From Cryptomeria japonica (lineage: Eukaryota > Streptophyta > Pinopsida > Cupressales > Cupressaceae): a DNA stretch of 64,000 bases. Positions 30,467-42,358 of the stretch are shown here, piece by piece (the first letter of the stretch is position 1; each line of letters opens with the position of its first letter). Position numbers and translations under genes: made by a program. The notes beneath the pieces were generated by a model. The model had not been told where the DNA came from. It searched no databases and saw nothing but the letters and a program-made list of their open reading frames with translations. Where the stretch lies: the NCBI RefSeq assembly GCF_030272615.1, contig NC_081414.1:809635069-809699068 (forward strand), given 5' to 3'.

Positions 30467-32332
30467 TCAGGAAGTTTTGTGTAGGTAGTTCATTGGTCTT
30501 TGTTTGAAGAGTCGAATAAAGATGTCTTTTCCAATAGGATATAAGGACTCAACTAAGTGTACATGTTTAAAATCTCCAATGTTGATTTTAGTAGTTTTTG
30601 GATTTTGTGGATCATCAGAGGGAAATCCATCTCTGGAACCCATGAATTCAGCTATAGCCTTATCATTTTTAAAGAAATCCAACTGTGGTATATTCTCTTG
30701 CCCCCAATATATCAAGTGTGGGTGTATGAGGCAAATTGATTTTATTTTTGAAGTTGTGACGTGAGTGGGTGTTATTCTTGTTTCTATTAATGCACTTGAA
30801 GAGGATGATGAAGTCAACCAGGTGTTGATCTCATTAGTTGGTGTTATGCTTGTGCATGAAGAAGATGATGAAACAATTTGGGTGTCGATTTCATTAGCTA
30901 GTGCCATGCTTGTTTCTATCACCACTTTGGCATGTGATGATAGCTCACATATAATTATTGACAAGTTGCTCTGTGTAGTATGATTTGGATTGGTTATTTC
31001 ATTGATAAGGGGTTCATGAACAACTTGTGTAGAGGGATTGGGATCATGAGGGCGACTAGGAGAAATGGTAAGTTCATTTGAGAGGGAATATTGTGAAGAA
31101 CATGGAGGATTATGACATGGAGATGAAGGGATGGAGGGATCTTGATGAGGATTTGGAGAAATAATGGGATCTTGTTTAGGACATGAAGGTAAAGGTATGC
31201 TTTGATCTTGTCTTGGAAAGGGATTATTATGAAGGATAGAAGGGATGTCCTGATCTTGCTTAGGAGGTGGATGTTGGATAGGACTTGAAAGGACACTTTG
31301 TTCTTGAGATGGAAGGGTTTGATTATGAATGGAATAGAAAGGAGCGAAGGGATCATCATAAGATTCTTGGTCGGTGGGATCTTGATAAAAAATTGGGTAG
31401 GATGGAAGTGGTTGTTCTTGATCTTTATTTGTTTGAGGACTCATTTCTTTTGATTTTGGATCATCCTCTTGACTTGGGGAAGGAGTTTGGATATGCATAG
31501 GAGACTCTTGGAATTTTTCAACATTTTGGCCTGATGAAGAAGGATTTTGAATGAGATCCTCTGAATCATGACTTGAATTAGATTGGATTTGTACGATGGA
31601 TAGCCATTGGGAGGTTGTGTTATTAGATAGAGATGGCATAGATTGGTCTTGTGTGACTTCAGGGGATGATGAAATGGTGGATAGATATGGTTGATTTAGG
31701 ATTTGGTTGAAAGGGATTTGATTTTGGTTGAAAGGAGTATGATTTTGGGTGAAAGATGTTTGATTTTGGTTGAATGAATTTTGATTTGGACTTTGGTTGA
31801 AAGGGGTTTGATTTTGGTTGAAAGAGGTTTGAATGTTGGGTTGGTGTGAATTTTGATTTGGACTTTGGTTGAAAGGGGTTTGAATGTTGGGTTGGTGTGA
31901 ATTTTGATTTGGACTTTGGTTGAAAGGGGTTTGATTTTGGTTGAATAAATTTTGATTTGGACTTTGGTTGAATGGGGTTTGATTTTGGTTGAAAGATGTA
32001 CTTTGAATGCTGGGTTGATGTGAATTTTGATTTGGAATTTGGTTGAATGGGGTTTGATTTTGGTTAAATGAAGTTTGAATGTTGGGTTGATGTAAGGTAG
32101 GAACAATTTTGTTGAAGAATGAAGGTTGGACTGATACTGATCCCCTCATGGTCAAAACTTCTCTCATCATGTTTTCTAACCAGCTCCTATGGTTGTTATG
32201 ACTAGTCATGTCTATAACTTGTTGTTGCAAAGTCTTGATCTGTTGAGCTAAGGTTTCTATAGCTGGTGATGGAATAGGAATGGAAGGGATTAATCCTCCA
32301 CCTTCTCTATGAAATGTATAATGCGAATCCAT
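30467..32332 (-). CDS. Intact 621-codon ORF of element F, unknown function
   Basis: An uninterrupted minus-strand frame from MDSHYTFHREGGG. Residues about 20-65 form a short helical stretch (ETLAQQIKTLQQQV), like the linker seen in gag of element H (INSLAQAVSSLQEKI). Residues about 75-215 are an Asn/Gln/Pro/Phe repeat built on FNQNQTPFNQ and SPNQNSHQPNIQ. A long Pro/Ser/Gln/Asp-rich region follows, and a compact C-terminal segment (from IKSICLIHPHLIYWG to the end) looks folded. There is no zinc knuckle, protease or RT motif. Within F it lies after the leader, where gag would be. Ogre elements carry an extra ORF before gag, but I cannot show homology. It could be a degenerate-sequence gag substitute. 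Confidence 0.65.
   Translation of the reverse strand: MDSHYTFHREGGGLIPSIPIPSPAIETLAQQIKTLQQQVIDMTSHNNHRSWLENMMREVLTMRGSVSVQPSFFNKIVPTLHQPNIQTSFNQNQTPFNQIPNQNSHQPSIQSTSFNQNQTPFNQSPNQNLFNQNQTPFNQSPNQNSHQPNIQTPFNQSPNQNSHQPNIQTSFNQNQTPFNQSPNQNSFNQNQTSFTQNHTPFNQNQIPFNQILNQPYLSTISSSPEVTQDQSMPSLSNNTTSQWLSIVQIQSNSSHDSEDLIQNPSSSGQNVEKFQESPMHIQTPSPSQEDDPKSKEMSPQTNKDQEQPLPSYPIFYQDPTDQESYDDPFAPFYSIHNQTLPSQEQSVLSSPIQHPPPKQDQDIPSILHNNPFPRQDQSIPLPSCPKQDPIISPNPHQDPSIPSSPCHNPPCSSQYSLSNELTISPSRPHDPNPSTQVVHEPLINEITNPNHTTQSNLSIIICELSSHAKVVIETSMALANEIDTQIVSSSSSCTSITPTNEINTWLTSSSSSSALIETRITPTHVTTSKIKSICLIHPHLIYWGQENIPQLDFFKNDKAIAEFMGSRDGFPSDDPQNPKTTKINIGDFKHVHLVESLYPIGKDIFIRLFKQRPMNYLHKTS
31700..32090 (-). repeat. 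Coding tandem repeat in the F ORF
   Basis: Repeats of a ggtttgattttggttgaa block alternate with gttgggttgatgtgaattttgatttgg blocks. On the coding strand they give FNQNQTPFNQ and NQNSHQPNIQT. Unit lengths vary but stay multiples of three, so the frame is preserved. Confidence 0.8.
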
Positions 32333-32564
32333 GATGTTTTCTTGATTGGTTTAGACCTAGGATAAAAACATGTAAGATGTTTTCTCCTTTTCTCTGAATG
32401 TGACAACGTTTGATTGAACTTGACCAGCTTGTTTGAGCTGAGGTTGAGTTTGATTGATCCTTTGATTATGATTTGGACATTGGGGGTATGAATTTCTAGG
32501 ATGATTATGCAAATTATGATGGTCTAAGACAAATGTATATGATGTCTAGACAAGGACTTATATG

Positions 32565-32755
32565 AGGATGATAATGAAGACTATGAAAGGACTATGGACG
32601 ATAATAAGGACGTATATGAGGATGATGCAAGGACTAAGGACGATAATAAGGATGTAAATGAGAACCATGAAAGGACTTAAGACAATAATAAGGATGATGC
32701 AAGGACTTAGGACGATAGTAAGGATGTAAATGAGGACTATGCAAGGACTACCTAT
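32565..32755. repeat. Degenerate tandem repeat upstream of the F ORF
   Basis: Variants of ggacgataataaggatg(taaatgagga)ctatgcaaggact repeat four to five times. They lie in the F leader between the ORF and element E, and no gene is supported here. Confidence 0.6.
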
Positions 32756-32792
32756 AGTCACAAGTGTATAAATCTTTGAGTTTTGACATTTC

Positions 32793-33276
32793 TGTGAGAT
32801 TTTACCAAGATCAAGAGGCAATGGAAAGCACAAATAAGAGAGAACAAAATAGATGATAGGAATAAACTTTATTCTATCAAGCTGAAAATATTGATCAACT
32901 GGATCATCGATCATTCAATTGATTGCCCATTATGTTTGTACAAGCAATGTAGATGAGCCTACTTATGTAGGCAAGGCTAGGGATATGTGAGCACACAAAC
33001 ATGACATGTGGCTCAATAATAAACAAGGGTAGGTAGGAAATAAGTGTGGTAGGTAGGAGAAACAATATAATATTCCACATGAGGTGGATCACCCACTGAA
33101 TGTGGAATGCAACAACAAGATAAGTCCACAAAAGGTGGAAATTCTCCTAAACACACTATCCCAATGTGGCACAAACACCCAAGTGTCTCATACCCAAACT
33201 ACTATGAAATTCATTTCCTAAGTAAACTTAAGTAAAGTGTAATAATATCCAAGATGAATAATTATTTACACCAACA
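32793..33276 (-). repeat. 3' LTR of E
   Basis: 484 bp, TGTGAGATTTTACC to ACACCAACA. It is followed by the C-run acccccccctta, the minus-strand polypurine tract shared with A. Confidence 0.88.
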
Positions 33277-34770
33277 CCCCCCCTTAAGTGCAACTTAGGG
33301 GAATGCACTTAAGTCTACAATGCAACTAAGCAATGCAAGATGGGTCCCGACTACTAGGCCATGTTAGGTATCCATGTAAAAATGCAAATGCAATCTCCCA
33401 TAAACGAGGAAAGAGAGAAAAACCCAATGGGAAAAAACCCTCCCCCAAAAGAGAGATGATGAAAGCACACAATGCTCTTAATGATGAAAAGAAGAGACCA
33501 TGAAGCCCCTCCTCAATGTCGAATCTCCTGCAAAGATGGTCCAATGATAATGACCAAAATACCTCCCCATAAGGAAGAAAGAGAGCCTATGCTACACCAA
33601 AAATGTCAAAGTGTGACAAAACCAGGTACCAAGTCGATGATGATGAATCACTTGTTGTAACAAAATAAAGATCAAACATGAAGACAACCTACTTTGAGCA
33701 TCATTTGGATACTTGTAAATGGTAGAAATACTAGTACAATCAAAGTTTCATGGGAGCCATGCACAAATGTGTACAATCTAAGTCTCAACTAGAGCCATGC
33801 ACCAAGTATCACAAGATATTCCTAATCTACATGTACAAGAGGATTACATCAAATAGTTAACAATGATAAGATACAAAGAGGTGTGGCACTTTATGATAGT
33901 GCAAGTACAACATTTCTCATGCAAGAGCATACATCATGATAAAATATTCAAATGTGGAAACATGAAAATGATGCCACCAACAAAGAAGTCTTGTAGAATA
34001 TTGCAGATGAAGATGCTTCCGAATGGAATTTCACCAAGAGATATAAATGAACAACTGACCCCCCATAAAAAGATCATGTTGGCAGTTGCAAATAATGGCA
34101 AAGTGGACTTCTGATTTCAACTTTACAACTTCTCAAAATGAGATATAAGAGACTTCAACAAATACTGCTAGTGATCTAAACTAAGATCCGAGCAAAATAC
34201 AAGTACCAAATAGGCCAAAAATGAGCAAATATTGAAAGTACAATTTCTATTCAAAATCACTGCAAACTAATGGCAGATTATGAAAGTAGACAAAAAATTA
34301 TGCACTTTAAAAAAAATGGTACCTGAAAAGGAGTCCATATGAGCCTAAATGAAGCCTACAAAGTTGTAAAAATTGGGATTTCACGATTTCTGCAAAATCT
34401 GTATCCGAAAATCAGAAAAATCTTGCGTCACTATATAGATCACAAAATTCTACCCCCCCCAAAAAAAACATTGCTCGAAAAAGGAGTCTGGATGAGTGAG
34501 ATATTGCTATTTGAAAATTGTCTGCAAAATTATAATTTCTAAAAAATTTCCGCCGCAACTTCAAACTTCAAATGCCTCTAGATTTGGCCTCTGAAGTCCG
34601 ATTTGGATGAAACAAAAGATAAAATTGACTTTCTTGGACCTCCTCAATCCAATGGTGACCTCATATTTGAACCATCAAGCTTCAATACTAACCTGCAATA
34701 GAAAGTTCCAAAAATGCAAACCCCAGATAACATCTAATCTCTCTCAATTAGCAAACCAATGACACTCTAA

Positions 34771-34812
34771 TGGCTCTGATACCATGTGAGATTTGGACCA
34801 AGTCTGATACCA
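34771..34812 (-). promoter_or_regulatory. Primer-binding site of E, duplicated with the LTR start
   Basis: The plus strand reads gctctgataccatgtgagattt, then ggaccaa, then gtctgatacca before the true LTR start TGTGAGATTTTG. The primer site and the first ten LTR bases are therefore present twice. The outer copy of the site has an A in place of C in its last bases. Confidence 0.75.
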
Positions 34813-35296
34813 TGTGAGATTTTGCCAAGATCAAGAGGCAATGGAAAGCACAAATAAGAGAAAACAAAATAGATGATAGGAATAAACTGTATTCTATCAA
34901 GATGAAAATACTAATCAACTGGATCATCAATCATTCAATTGATTGCCCGTTATGTTTGTACAAGCAATGTAGATGAGCCTTCTCATGTAGGCAAGGCTAG
35001 GGATATGCGAGCACACAAACATGACATGTGGTTCAATAAGAAACAAGGGTAGGCAGGAAATAGGTGTGGTAGGTAGGAGAAACAATATAATATTCCACAT
35101 GAGGTGGATCACCGACTGAATGTGGAATGTAACAACAAGATAAGTCCACAAAAGGTGGAAATTCTCCTACATGCACTATCCCAATGTGGCACAAACACCC
35201 AAGTGTCTCATACCCAAACTACTATGAAATGCATTTCCTAAGTAAACTTAAGTAAAGTGTAATAATATCCAAGATGAATAATTATTTACACCAACA
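34813..35296 (-). repeat. 5' LTR of E
   Basis: 484 bp, same termini as the partner. Followed by gtttc, the likely TSD copy. Confidence 0.88.
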
Positions 35297-36068
35297 GTTT
35301 CAAAAAATGGACTTTGTTTTCAGTAGTTCCATATTTAGGACAAGTTTTTTGTTTTTCCAAGTCTGAGAACAAATTTTTGGAGGAAGATATCGCTGACCGA
35401 ATTGGTTTTTCAAACAATCTCAGAGAATTCAGAGATACATAGGATAGGGCCTGAAATAGCCCAAACGACTGACTCAATACTGGTCTGATACAATGATACA
35501 TATAAAGACACATAAGACAAGCTTAGGCTAGAAATTGGAAACCATTCAAATGAGGCCCTTACGAAATATCGAAACAAAATGAACAGATAGAGAGTCTGGC
35601 AGCACTGGCTCCACTCCATGACACACACTTCTTGGGCATGCCAGTCTCTCTTACCTCAAAGATTTGAAGATCTTATAACCGAGGGATTTATGTATCATAA
35701 TGCAAGGTACATGAAGGCTATCATCATCCATTCAATGTTAATCAAATCATATTTCACTCGATATGAGAGAACTAAGTTGTTGTATCTGTCGATGGCTGGT
35801 TGGTCTTCCCAATCTTGTATCTTCTTTTCCGCTTTGATAATTCTCTGATAGCTTCTGGCCTGCCTTCTTTGTTCCTTTGTCCTTCCAACACTTGAAATCC
35901 CGAATTGTACCTTACATACCATAAATTGTTAAAACAAAAACATGCAATAAAAATAATCTATTTCTAGATTTACTCAATTTCATGCAGAATTAAACAGATT
36001 AGAGAACAGAAAGGGAATAAAAAAAGAATTATCAGAACAAAAAGATTCAAAACGAATGTGTGACAGTA

Positions 36069-36165
36069 TCAAAGCGATTGCGTGATCTTGTAAGGGTGAT
36101 TGCATGATTTTGTAAGGGTGATTGCATGATTCTGTGAGGGCGATTGCGTGAGGGGTTTCGCATGA
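36069..36165. repeat. Short tandem repeat in the F leader
   Basis: About four copies of a 22-24-bp unit (gattgcatgattttgtaagggt) lie about 200 bp from the 5' LTR of F. Surrounding sequence to 36364 has no supported gene. Confidence 0.7.
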
Positions 36166-36364
36166 ATGTGTAACCCTGTCTGGTCAATTGCGTAGCCCTA
36201 TCTATGCGATTTCATGATGATGCAACTGCGAATGCGTGACGAAGAGGTCTGTCTTGAAATCTGTGCAAAACCTGCAAAAAAGGAAAAAATCCATACGATC
36301 TGCAAAAATAACAGAGAAAACAGAGAAGGTTAATTAGTTGTTGTTCACGTCGGGTTCATGAAAA

Positions 36365-37560
36365 TGTGCTATGCTCAAATTCATCATTTCTAAATAGGAA
36401 ATAAGGAAAATCATGAATCCCTTAACTATCTAAGCAATCCAAACATAAAACCAATGAAATAGATGTAATATAGAATAAAATTAAACAATATAAAACTCCT
36501 TATTGTGCATCATGGCTTCCATTGCTCTTTTCCTCTCTGTGGTATGGTGGCTCTTAGATATTACGCTGGCAACGTGTAATTGACACAAAGATTTAAAGTT
36601 CATGATTGTTGAAAATGGAGATTGAATGCTCAATTTATAGATTATTAGAGAATATTGATTAAAAGGTGGAACAAATTGATCAAGAGGTGGAACTCAGGTG
36701 AGCTCACATGAAAATTGATAGTTGAACTGTTGATTTAGAGGTGAAACAAAATAGATTGAATAGATTAATTAAGTTAACTGATTGAGAAAAAGCTAACTAA
36801 GGGAAGAAAAAGAATGATTGGAGGAAATTAAGAAGATGACAAAGCTAACTAGCAGATGGAAATAGAGATTGGAGAGATAAATGATTTAATTAATTAATTA
36901 ATTTAGCACGTGCTTGTACTTTAACTTAAATTTTCAATTTAATCTTTGCATGAAGTTTAATTCAAATAATTGAATTTATTCAATTCAATTTAGTATTTGA
37001 ATACATTTAGAACTTGACTTTGATTTTCAATTTGGTTTTTGAAATCATGCACATGTATTTGAATTTAGAAGAAATTGGAAGAATTAATTAAATCAAATTA
37101 GAATTTGAAGAACTAGAAGAATTAATTAGTTAATTAAATGATTTAAAGAAACTATTTAATTATTTAGAAATGGACTTTAATTAAATAATAAAGATATTTA
37201 AGTTAAAGGATTAAATCACAATTAATTAAATAATAAATATTTAATTAATATTTAAAAAAGGGTTAATGATTAGATGATTAGACAGAAATTGAGAATCAAT
37301 TAACCTATTTAAATAATAAAGATTATTTAAATTGGGGAATTAATCAAAATTAATTAAATAATAAATATTTAATTAACATTAGAAAATGGTTAAAATGATT
37401 AAATGATGAAAGAATAAGAAATAGAATGATTAGTAAGATTATGAGGAAATATGAAATTAGAAGAATAAGATTAATTAACTTATTAAATAATTATAGAATT
37501 ATTTAATCTATTAGAATAATAATTAGTACATGATCAATGAGACATTTTTAGGTGTCTACA
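36365..37560 (-). repeat. Right (5') LTR of F, intact
   Basis: 1196 bp from TGTGCTATGCTC to GGTGTCTACA. It is uninterrupted, so it shows what the left copy looked like before B and G1 inserted. Followed by TSD cccat and by gypsy I gag. Confidence 0.85.
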
Positions 37561-37565
37561 CCCAT

Positions 37566-38540
37566 TATTTTGAGTGTTTGAGGGGTAGTAAATTTAGCAA
37601 GTGAATGAGAAGAAATGATTACTTGAAAATATGTGATTCCTCATCTAATTCCTTGTCACTTTCTAATATTGGTTCTTCATCTTCTTTCTCACTTGGACTT
37701 TCAATATAGAACATCTTCTTTTCATTGCATTTGTTGTGGTGTTAATATAGTGGGTTAAGGATGAGGTGTTGATAAACCTTTCTATATTAAATATTTCTCT
37801 TCTACCCTATTTGCTAAGACAAAAGACTCATTTGTAGAGGTAGGATTAAACATGCATACCTTATGTCGAATTTTTTCTTTGATACCTCCCAAAGATAAAT
37901 TATTCAAGTTCTCCTCTTTGATTGTATCCACTCTCATAGATGCATTTTGAAAATTTTGAATGTAATCTTTTATAGATCTCAATTGTTTAAGTTTAGCTAG
38001 TTGGTTGAAGAAGTTGTTGGTTAGACTATTACTATACTATTCTTGTAGCTCCTCTATAAAAAATGACCATGAGATTGTGAGACCCCTTTTATGTCGTTGA
38101 ATACATAGCCATCAATACCAAGTGAATAGCTCTAGCTCTAGATATAAGGATGCCATAGTCAACTTTTGTTCTCTTGGTATTTGATGCACATAAAAACAAT
38201 TCTCTACTTGGTTTATCCATGTTAGTGGATCATTTCCATCAAACTTGCACATATCAACTTTTGGTATCCGATTCATAGATCCCAAATGAGCAATATAATT
38301 TGAATCAAAACTCACTGAATTGTATAATTCACCTTGGTTATTTGAGACATCCTTTCTTGACCCATTCATATAATAAGTTAACATGATCTCTATGTCAAGA
38401 ATAAATCTCCTCCCAAGTTTTGCATATCTTTTTGTAGTCAATATATATCCCCCATCATTGATGATATTTCTTCCTTAACCTTGCTTATTTCTTCATTAGG
38501 GGATAATATCCTTAGTTGTTCCCTCATCCTCATCATAAGT
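37566..38540 (-). pseudogene. Gypsy I gag, decayed
   Basis: The minus strand begins with a helical stretch (ILSPNEEISKVKEEISS near 38510) and continues with VDMCKFDGNDPLTWINQVENCF and LYLELELFTWY. Plant Ty3/gypsy Gag has the same order (FDG.NP..WI....FF, then A......W). A later piece reads LKQLRSIKDYIQNFQ and LNNLSLGGIKEKIRHKV, as in the Retrotrans_gag C-terminal half. Several stops and frame changes interrupt it. It is cut at 37565 by element F; protease and RT resume at 4870. It and the protease and RT share orientation and are joined by F's TSD. Confidence 0.75.
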
Positions 38541-39504
38541 TTTTTTTTGGAGTGAAAAAATTCTTTTTTCCTATTGTAGAAGGCCCCATCATCAAAAAAA
38601 TCATTTTAAAATAAATGACAAAATGAAATTTAAATGATTTGAAACTTTTTATGTAACTTTCTAGGGTCAAAAAACCACTTACCTAGAAAAATCTTTGTGA
38701 AATAGCTATATTTGTATCCTTGAGGGTAAAATTATTATAAACCCTACTTTTGAAACAAGTCCCTTATTTAAGCTCCAATGTCTCTGAAACTTGGACTATA
38801 AATTGTTCAATGATTTCCTCTTAGGAAGAATTTCACTCAAATATGTGAGATACGATGTTTACAAAATTATGATATAAACCCTAATTTTGCAATAACATGT
38901 TCAATTCTACTTTGACTTGTCTAAAAATTATACTAAAGGTACTTCAATATGGTCTTCCAAAGCCCTTTAAAAATAAAAAGTAAATTCACACAAATTCGAA
39001 GGATATGCAATTTCTAAAATGACCTCCAATTTTGAATAAGAATTCCTTGCCTTAACAGTGTGAAGTTCATGCTTCGATACAACTTGTAATGAAATAACTT
39101 GCATAAATGAGGAATAAAATATGAAATATGCTAAAAATGATATATAATAGAAAAAAGTAATAAGCCACTTTAAGGGGAGAGACCTTTAAACATCTCTAAT
39201 GAGAACACATTTCACAATATGATGATAAAATAAGATCTAAATATGGCTATATAGGCCTAAGGATGACCTAACTACTAAATAGAAATGTAATAATGATAAT
39301 ACGACTTAATTAGGTGTTAAGTAGTCACAATATAACTACTCATAATCGTATGTATACTCTAGGACTAAGTGCATAGAATATTGTGATCCACCACCTTCAT
39401 TAATGCATACAACAATTAATATAAATATTTTTGAGGAATCATAATTAAAATTTAGTTTTCAATTATACTTGAGGCACCTAAGACACTTTCCAAAAGCATT
39501 GGAG
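38541..39504 (-). other. Leader or LTR of gypsy I, no gene seen
   Basis: AT-rich sequence upstream of the gypsy I gag with no supported coding region. Homopolymer runs and scattered stops are all I can see. It presumably includes the 5' leader or LTR of gypsy I, but I found no primer site or LTR end. Confidence 0.35.
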
Positions 39505-40394
39505 TGTAAGGAAGTTGAGTAGCGGAACAACTTTCTACACTAACCTTGAGAGGAGGGTAATGAAAAAACTTTTATAGATCATCACAACAATGAAAAAAAA
39601 ATATAAATAGATATAATAACATTTAAACCATAACACAATGATTTACATGGGGAAAACCCTTTCAGGAGAAAAAACCCCACACTCCAAGAGCCACCCAATA
39701 TATTATTCTGTAATCCAAAAGATTACAATATACTTGCAGAGCAAGCTCTTTGCAGGAGTACCACTAATCAGAGATTCCGAGGCAATTCAATATCTATAAG
39801 ACTCTTACACACAACCTCTATCTCATGCACCTCACATATAGGAGATACAATACAAGAAACCATCAAATGGTATTACAAAACCATGGGCTAAAACCACCCA
39901 ATAAGGTGTAGCCAAGTTTATCTCCCTTCTAGATTCCCTATGACTTGTTATAACACACATCAACATGTGTCCCTCCCTTTTACAACCCATTTATGTGTCT
40001 GACGTATTTTATATTTCCTATTTCAAGAGTACAAAATTCCGGAGGCCATAACTTGAGAACAGTGTGTCTGATTGATGAACCATTTGAAGCGCCAAAAATC
40101 TCGCAAAGTGCTCTATTGCCTTGTAAACTGCTATGCTATTTACACCCACTTTTTAGGGCATTTCAGTGCCTCTAAAGTCCTCAAAATTAAATCTAAACCT
40201 TTCATTGACCCTCCAAAATAGAAAATTTAATATCTTCATAACTAGCTATGATCTTGCGATGAAACTTTACCAGAATGCTTATCTAGCCAACCAGAAGCTT
40301 CAAGGAGAATTTCGCACCATTTCATGCTCAAATGAAAACTTACTATAAATAGTAACCTCATGTAAATGCAAGGTTGAGACACCATTTCCCAACA
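39505..40394 (-). repeat. 3' LTR of J
   Basis: 890 bp with the same termini as 51370-52261 (TGTAAG...CCAACA). The block tttacatggggaaaaccctttcagg is typical of copia LTRs. Confidence 0.9.
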
Positions 40395-40449
40395 AATCTC
40401 CCACTTGTCGAACACCTTGCAAGAGAAAAGCGAGTATCAACACAATGAA

Positions 40450-42353
40450 TCAATTACTAGGGGCCATGAGGCCCATATACTCCGAGCACCATCGAAACTT
40501 CTTTGTGCTCACATCCTTAGTTAAAGAATCTACAACATTCATCAAATTTTCTACCTTAACTAGCTTCACCCTGCCATCTTTGACCATATCTCTGACAAAA
40601 TGATACTGAACATCAATGTGCTTGGTCTAGGCATGAAATGTCAAGTTCTTAGCTAGGTAGATCACACTCTGACTATCACAATAAACTAAATGGCCTCTTA
40701 AGCCAAATGGCCTCTTTACAAGCATAAGTAGCTACTATATACTCTGCTTCAGTAGTGGACAAAGAAACCACAGTCTGCCTCTTACTCATCCAACTAATTG
40801 TACCACCAAATAAAGTAAACACATAAGCACTAGTGGATATTCTGCTATCAATATCACCTGCCTAGTTTGAATCGACATAACCATGAATATCAAGGGAAAT
40901 CATGTCTCTCACTATATTACCATGATAACACAAAGAAATCTTGAGGTACCCTTCAAATATTTGAAGACTCTTTTGACTGAATCCCAGTGAACTCTACCAG
41001 GACTACACATATATCTGGACAAAACTCCCACTGCTTGGGCAATGTGTGGTCTAGTAAAAACCATAGCATACATCAAACTTCCAACTACGGTTTGGTAAGG
41101 CACTCTACTCATGTCTTCCATCTTTGATGGGGATGTAGGACAATCTGCACTAGATAATTTTTTTCCAACTATAAAAGGAACACACAATGGTCTACAATCC
41201 TGCATGTTAAACCTTTGTAACACTGAATTCACATACTTACTCTGGCCTAGCCATAACTTTATGTTCATTCTATCTCTTTTAATTTCCATCCCAAGAATGT
41301 GTTTCACTGCACCAAGATCTTTCATTTCAAATTTAGCAGCGAGTTGGGACTTTAGTTCTGAAATCATACCTTTCCCTTTACCAATGAATAACATATCATC
41401 AACATACAATGAAATGTACCATCAGATTTATAATAAACACATCGATATGATTTAGAATGCTCAAATCCCAAACTCAACACATATGTATAAAATCTCTGTT
41501 ACCACATCCTAGGACTCTGTTTGAAGCCATATAGGGATTTCTTTAATTTATAGACCAAATTACTTTTGCCTTTCACCACATAGTGCTCCGGCTATGCCAT
41601 ATAAATATTCTCCTCCAAATCACCATGAAGGAAAGCAGTTTTCACATCCATTTTCTCAGCCTCTAAATCATATGCAGTAGCAATACAAAGCAAAAATCTA
41701 ATGGATGTCATTTTTGCAACAGGAGAAAATATCTCACCATAATCAACACCCTCAACCTGAGAGTAGCCTTTTGCAACCAACCTCACTTTATACTTATCAA
41801 TGCTTCCATCTAATCCAATCTTTTTCTTGAACACCCATTTGCAGCCAACATGCTTTCATCCTTCAGGCAATGGTACAAGATCCCATGTATCATTCTTTTC
41901 CAAAGCTGCCATTTCTTCTTCTATAGAAATCTTCCAAGATTTTGCATCATTCATACCTAATGCCTCTTCTACAGATTTTGGTTCATCCATATTAGTATTC
42001 AAAGCAAAAATACATCTCCAATTATTAGGTGAATACCTTTTAGGTGGCTGTCTATGTCTTGTAGACCTTTGAACAAGCTGAGTTGGAGGTTCTTCCTCCT
42101 CTTCTGAAGATTCAGAGCTAGATGAGCTCTCCTCAATTTCCTATCTAGGGGTCTCGATTCAACTCTTTCAGGTGTAGAAGGGAATTGAATTACATCTTCC
42201 TTTTTAGTTTTTTTTGGATGCAATGTAACAAAAGGAGACTTAATTTCTCTAAAAATAACACTTCTACTATGAATTACCTTTTCTGCAACAGGGTCCCAAA
42301 TCTTGTATCCTTTCACACCATAACTGTACCTAATGAAGATACATTTCACAACC
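40450..42353 (-). pseudogene. RT and RNase H of copia J, with late-integrase tail
   Basis: From the right end it reads the tail of integrase (KCIFIRYSYGVKGYKIWDP), a Lys/Pro-rich linker, then [52 protein letters not shown], the catalytic MYVDDMLFIGK and GQSKYVNSVLQRF. RNase H continues with stops (SLSTTEAEY, a Gln-to-stop near 40690) to about 40450. Frames differ among the three main pieces, so at least two indels have occurred. The integrase tail is separated from the rest of integrase only by D. Confidence 0.85.
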
Positions 42354-42358
42354 TTGTT

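Larger units (their letters stand above)
32793..35296 (-). mobile_element. Element E: coding-free relative of copia A
   Basis: The two LTRs are 484 bp (32793-33276, 34813-35296) and clearly belong to the LTR family of A. The flanks atttc/gtttc match at four of five bases and probably are a TSD with one later change. The interior is only about 1.5 kb and has no gag or pol. It matches the leader of A in blocks (ggcaaagtggacttctgattt, tacctgaaaaggag), and its ends carry the C-run polypurine complement and an iMet primer site. It is a TRIM/LARD-like non-autonomous copy that would depend on an A-type helper. LTRs differ at about 21 positions by eye (4%), so E is older than A. Confidence 0.85.
4871..37560 (-). 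mobile_element. Gypsy-like element F, non-autonomous, with nested insertions
   Basis: F is bounded by a perfect 5-bp TSD, cccat (4866-4870 and 37561-37565). Both LTRs run from TGTGCTATG to GGTGTCTACA. The polypurine tract next to the left LTR (minus-strand aaagaggggcaaa before TGTAGACACC) shows a minus-strand element and resembles those of Tat/Ogre-type plant gypsies. The interior (28164-36364, about 5.7 kb without E) has no gag, protease, RT or integrase that I can recognise, only one long ORF (30467-32332). The left LTR contains B and G1, and the interior contains E. No standard primer-binding site is evident beside 36365. Confidence 0.8.
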
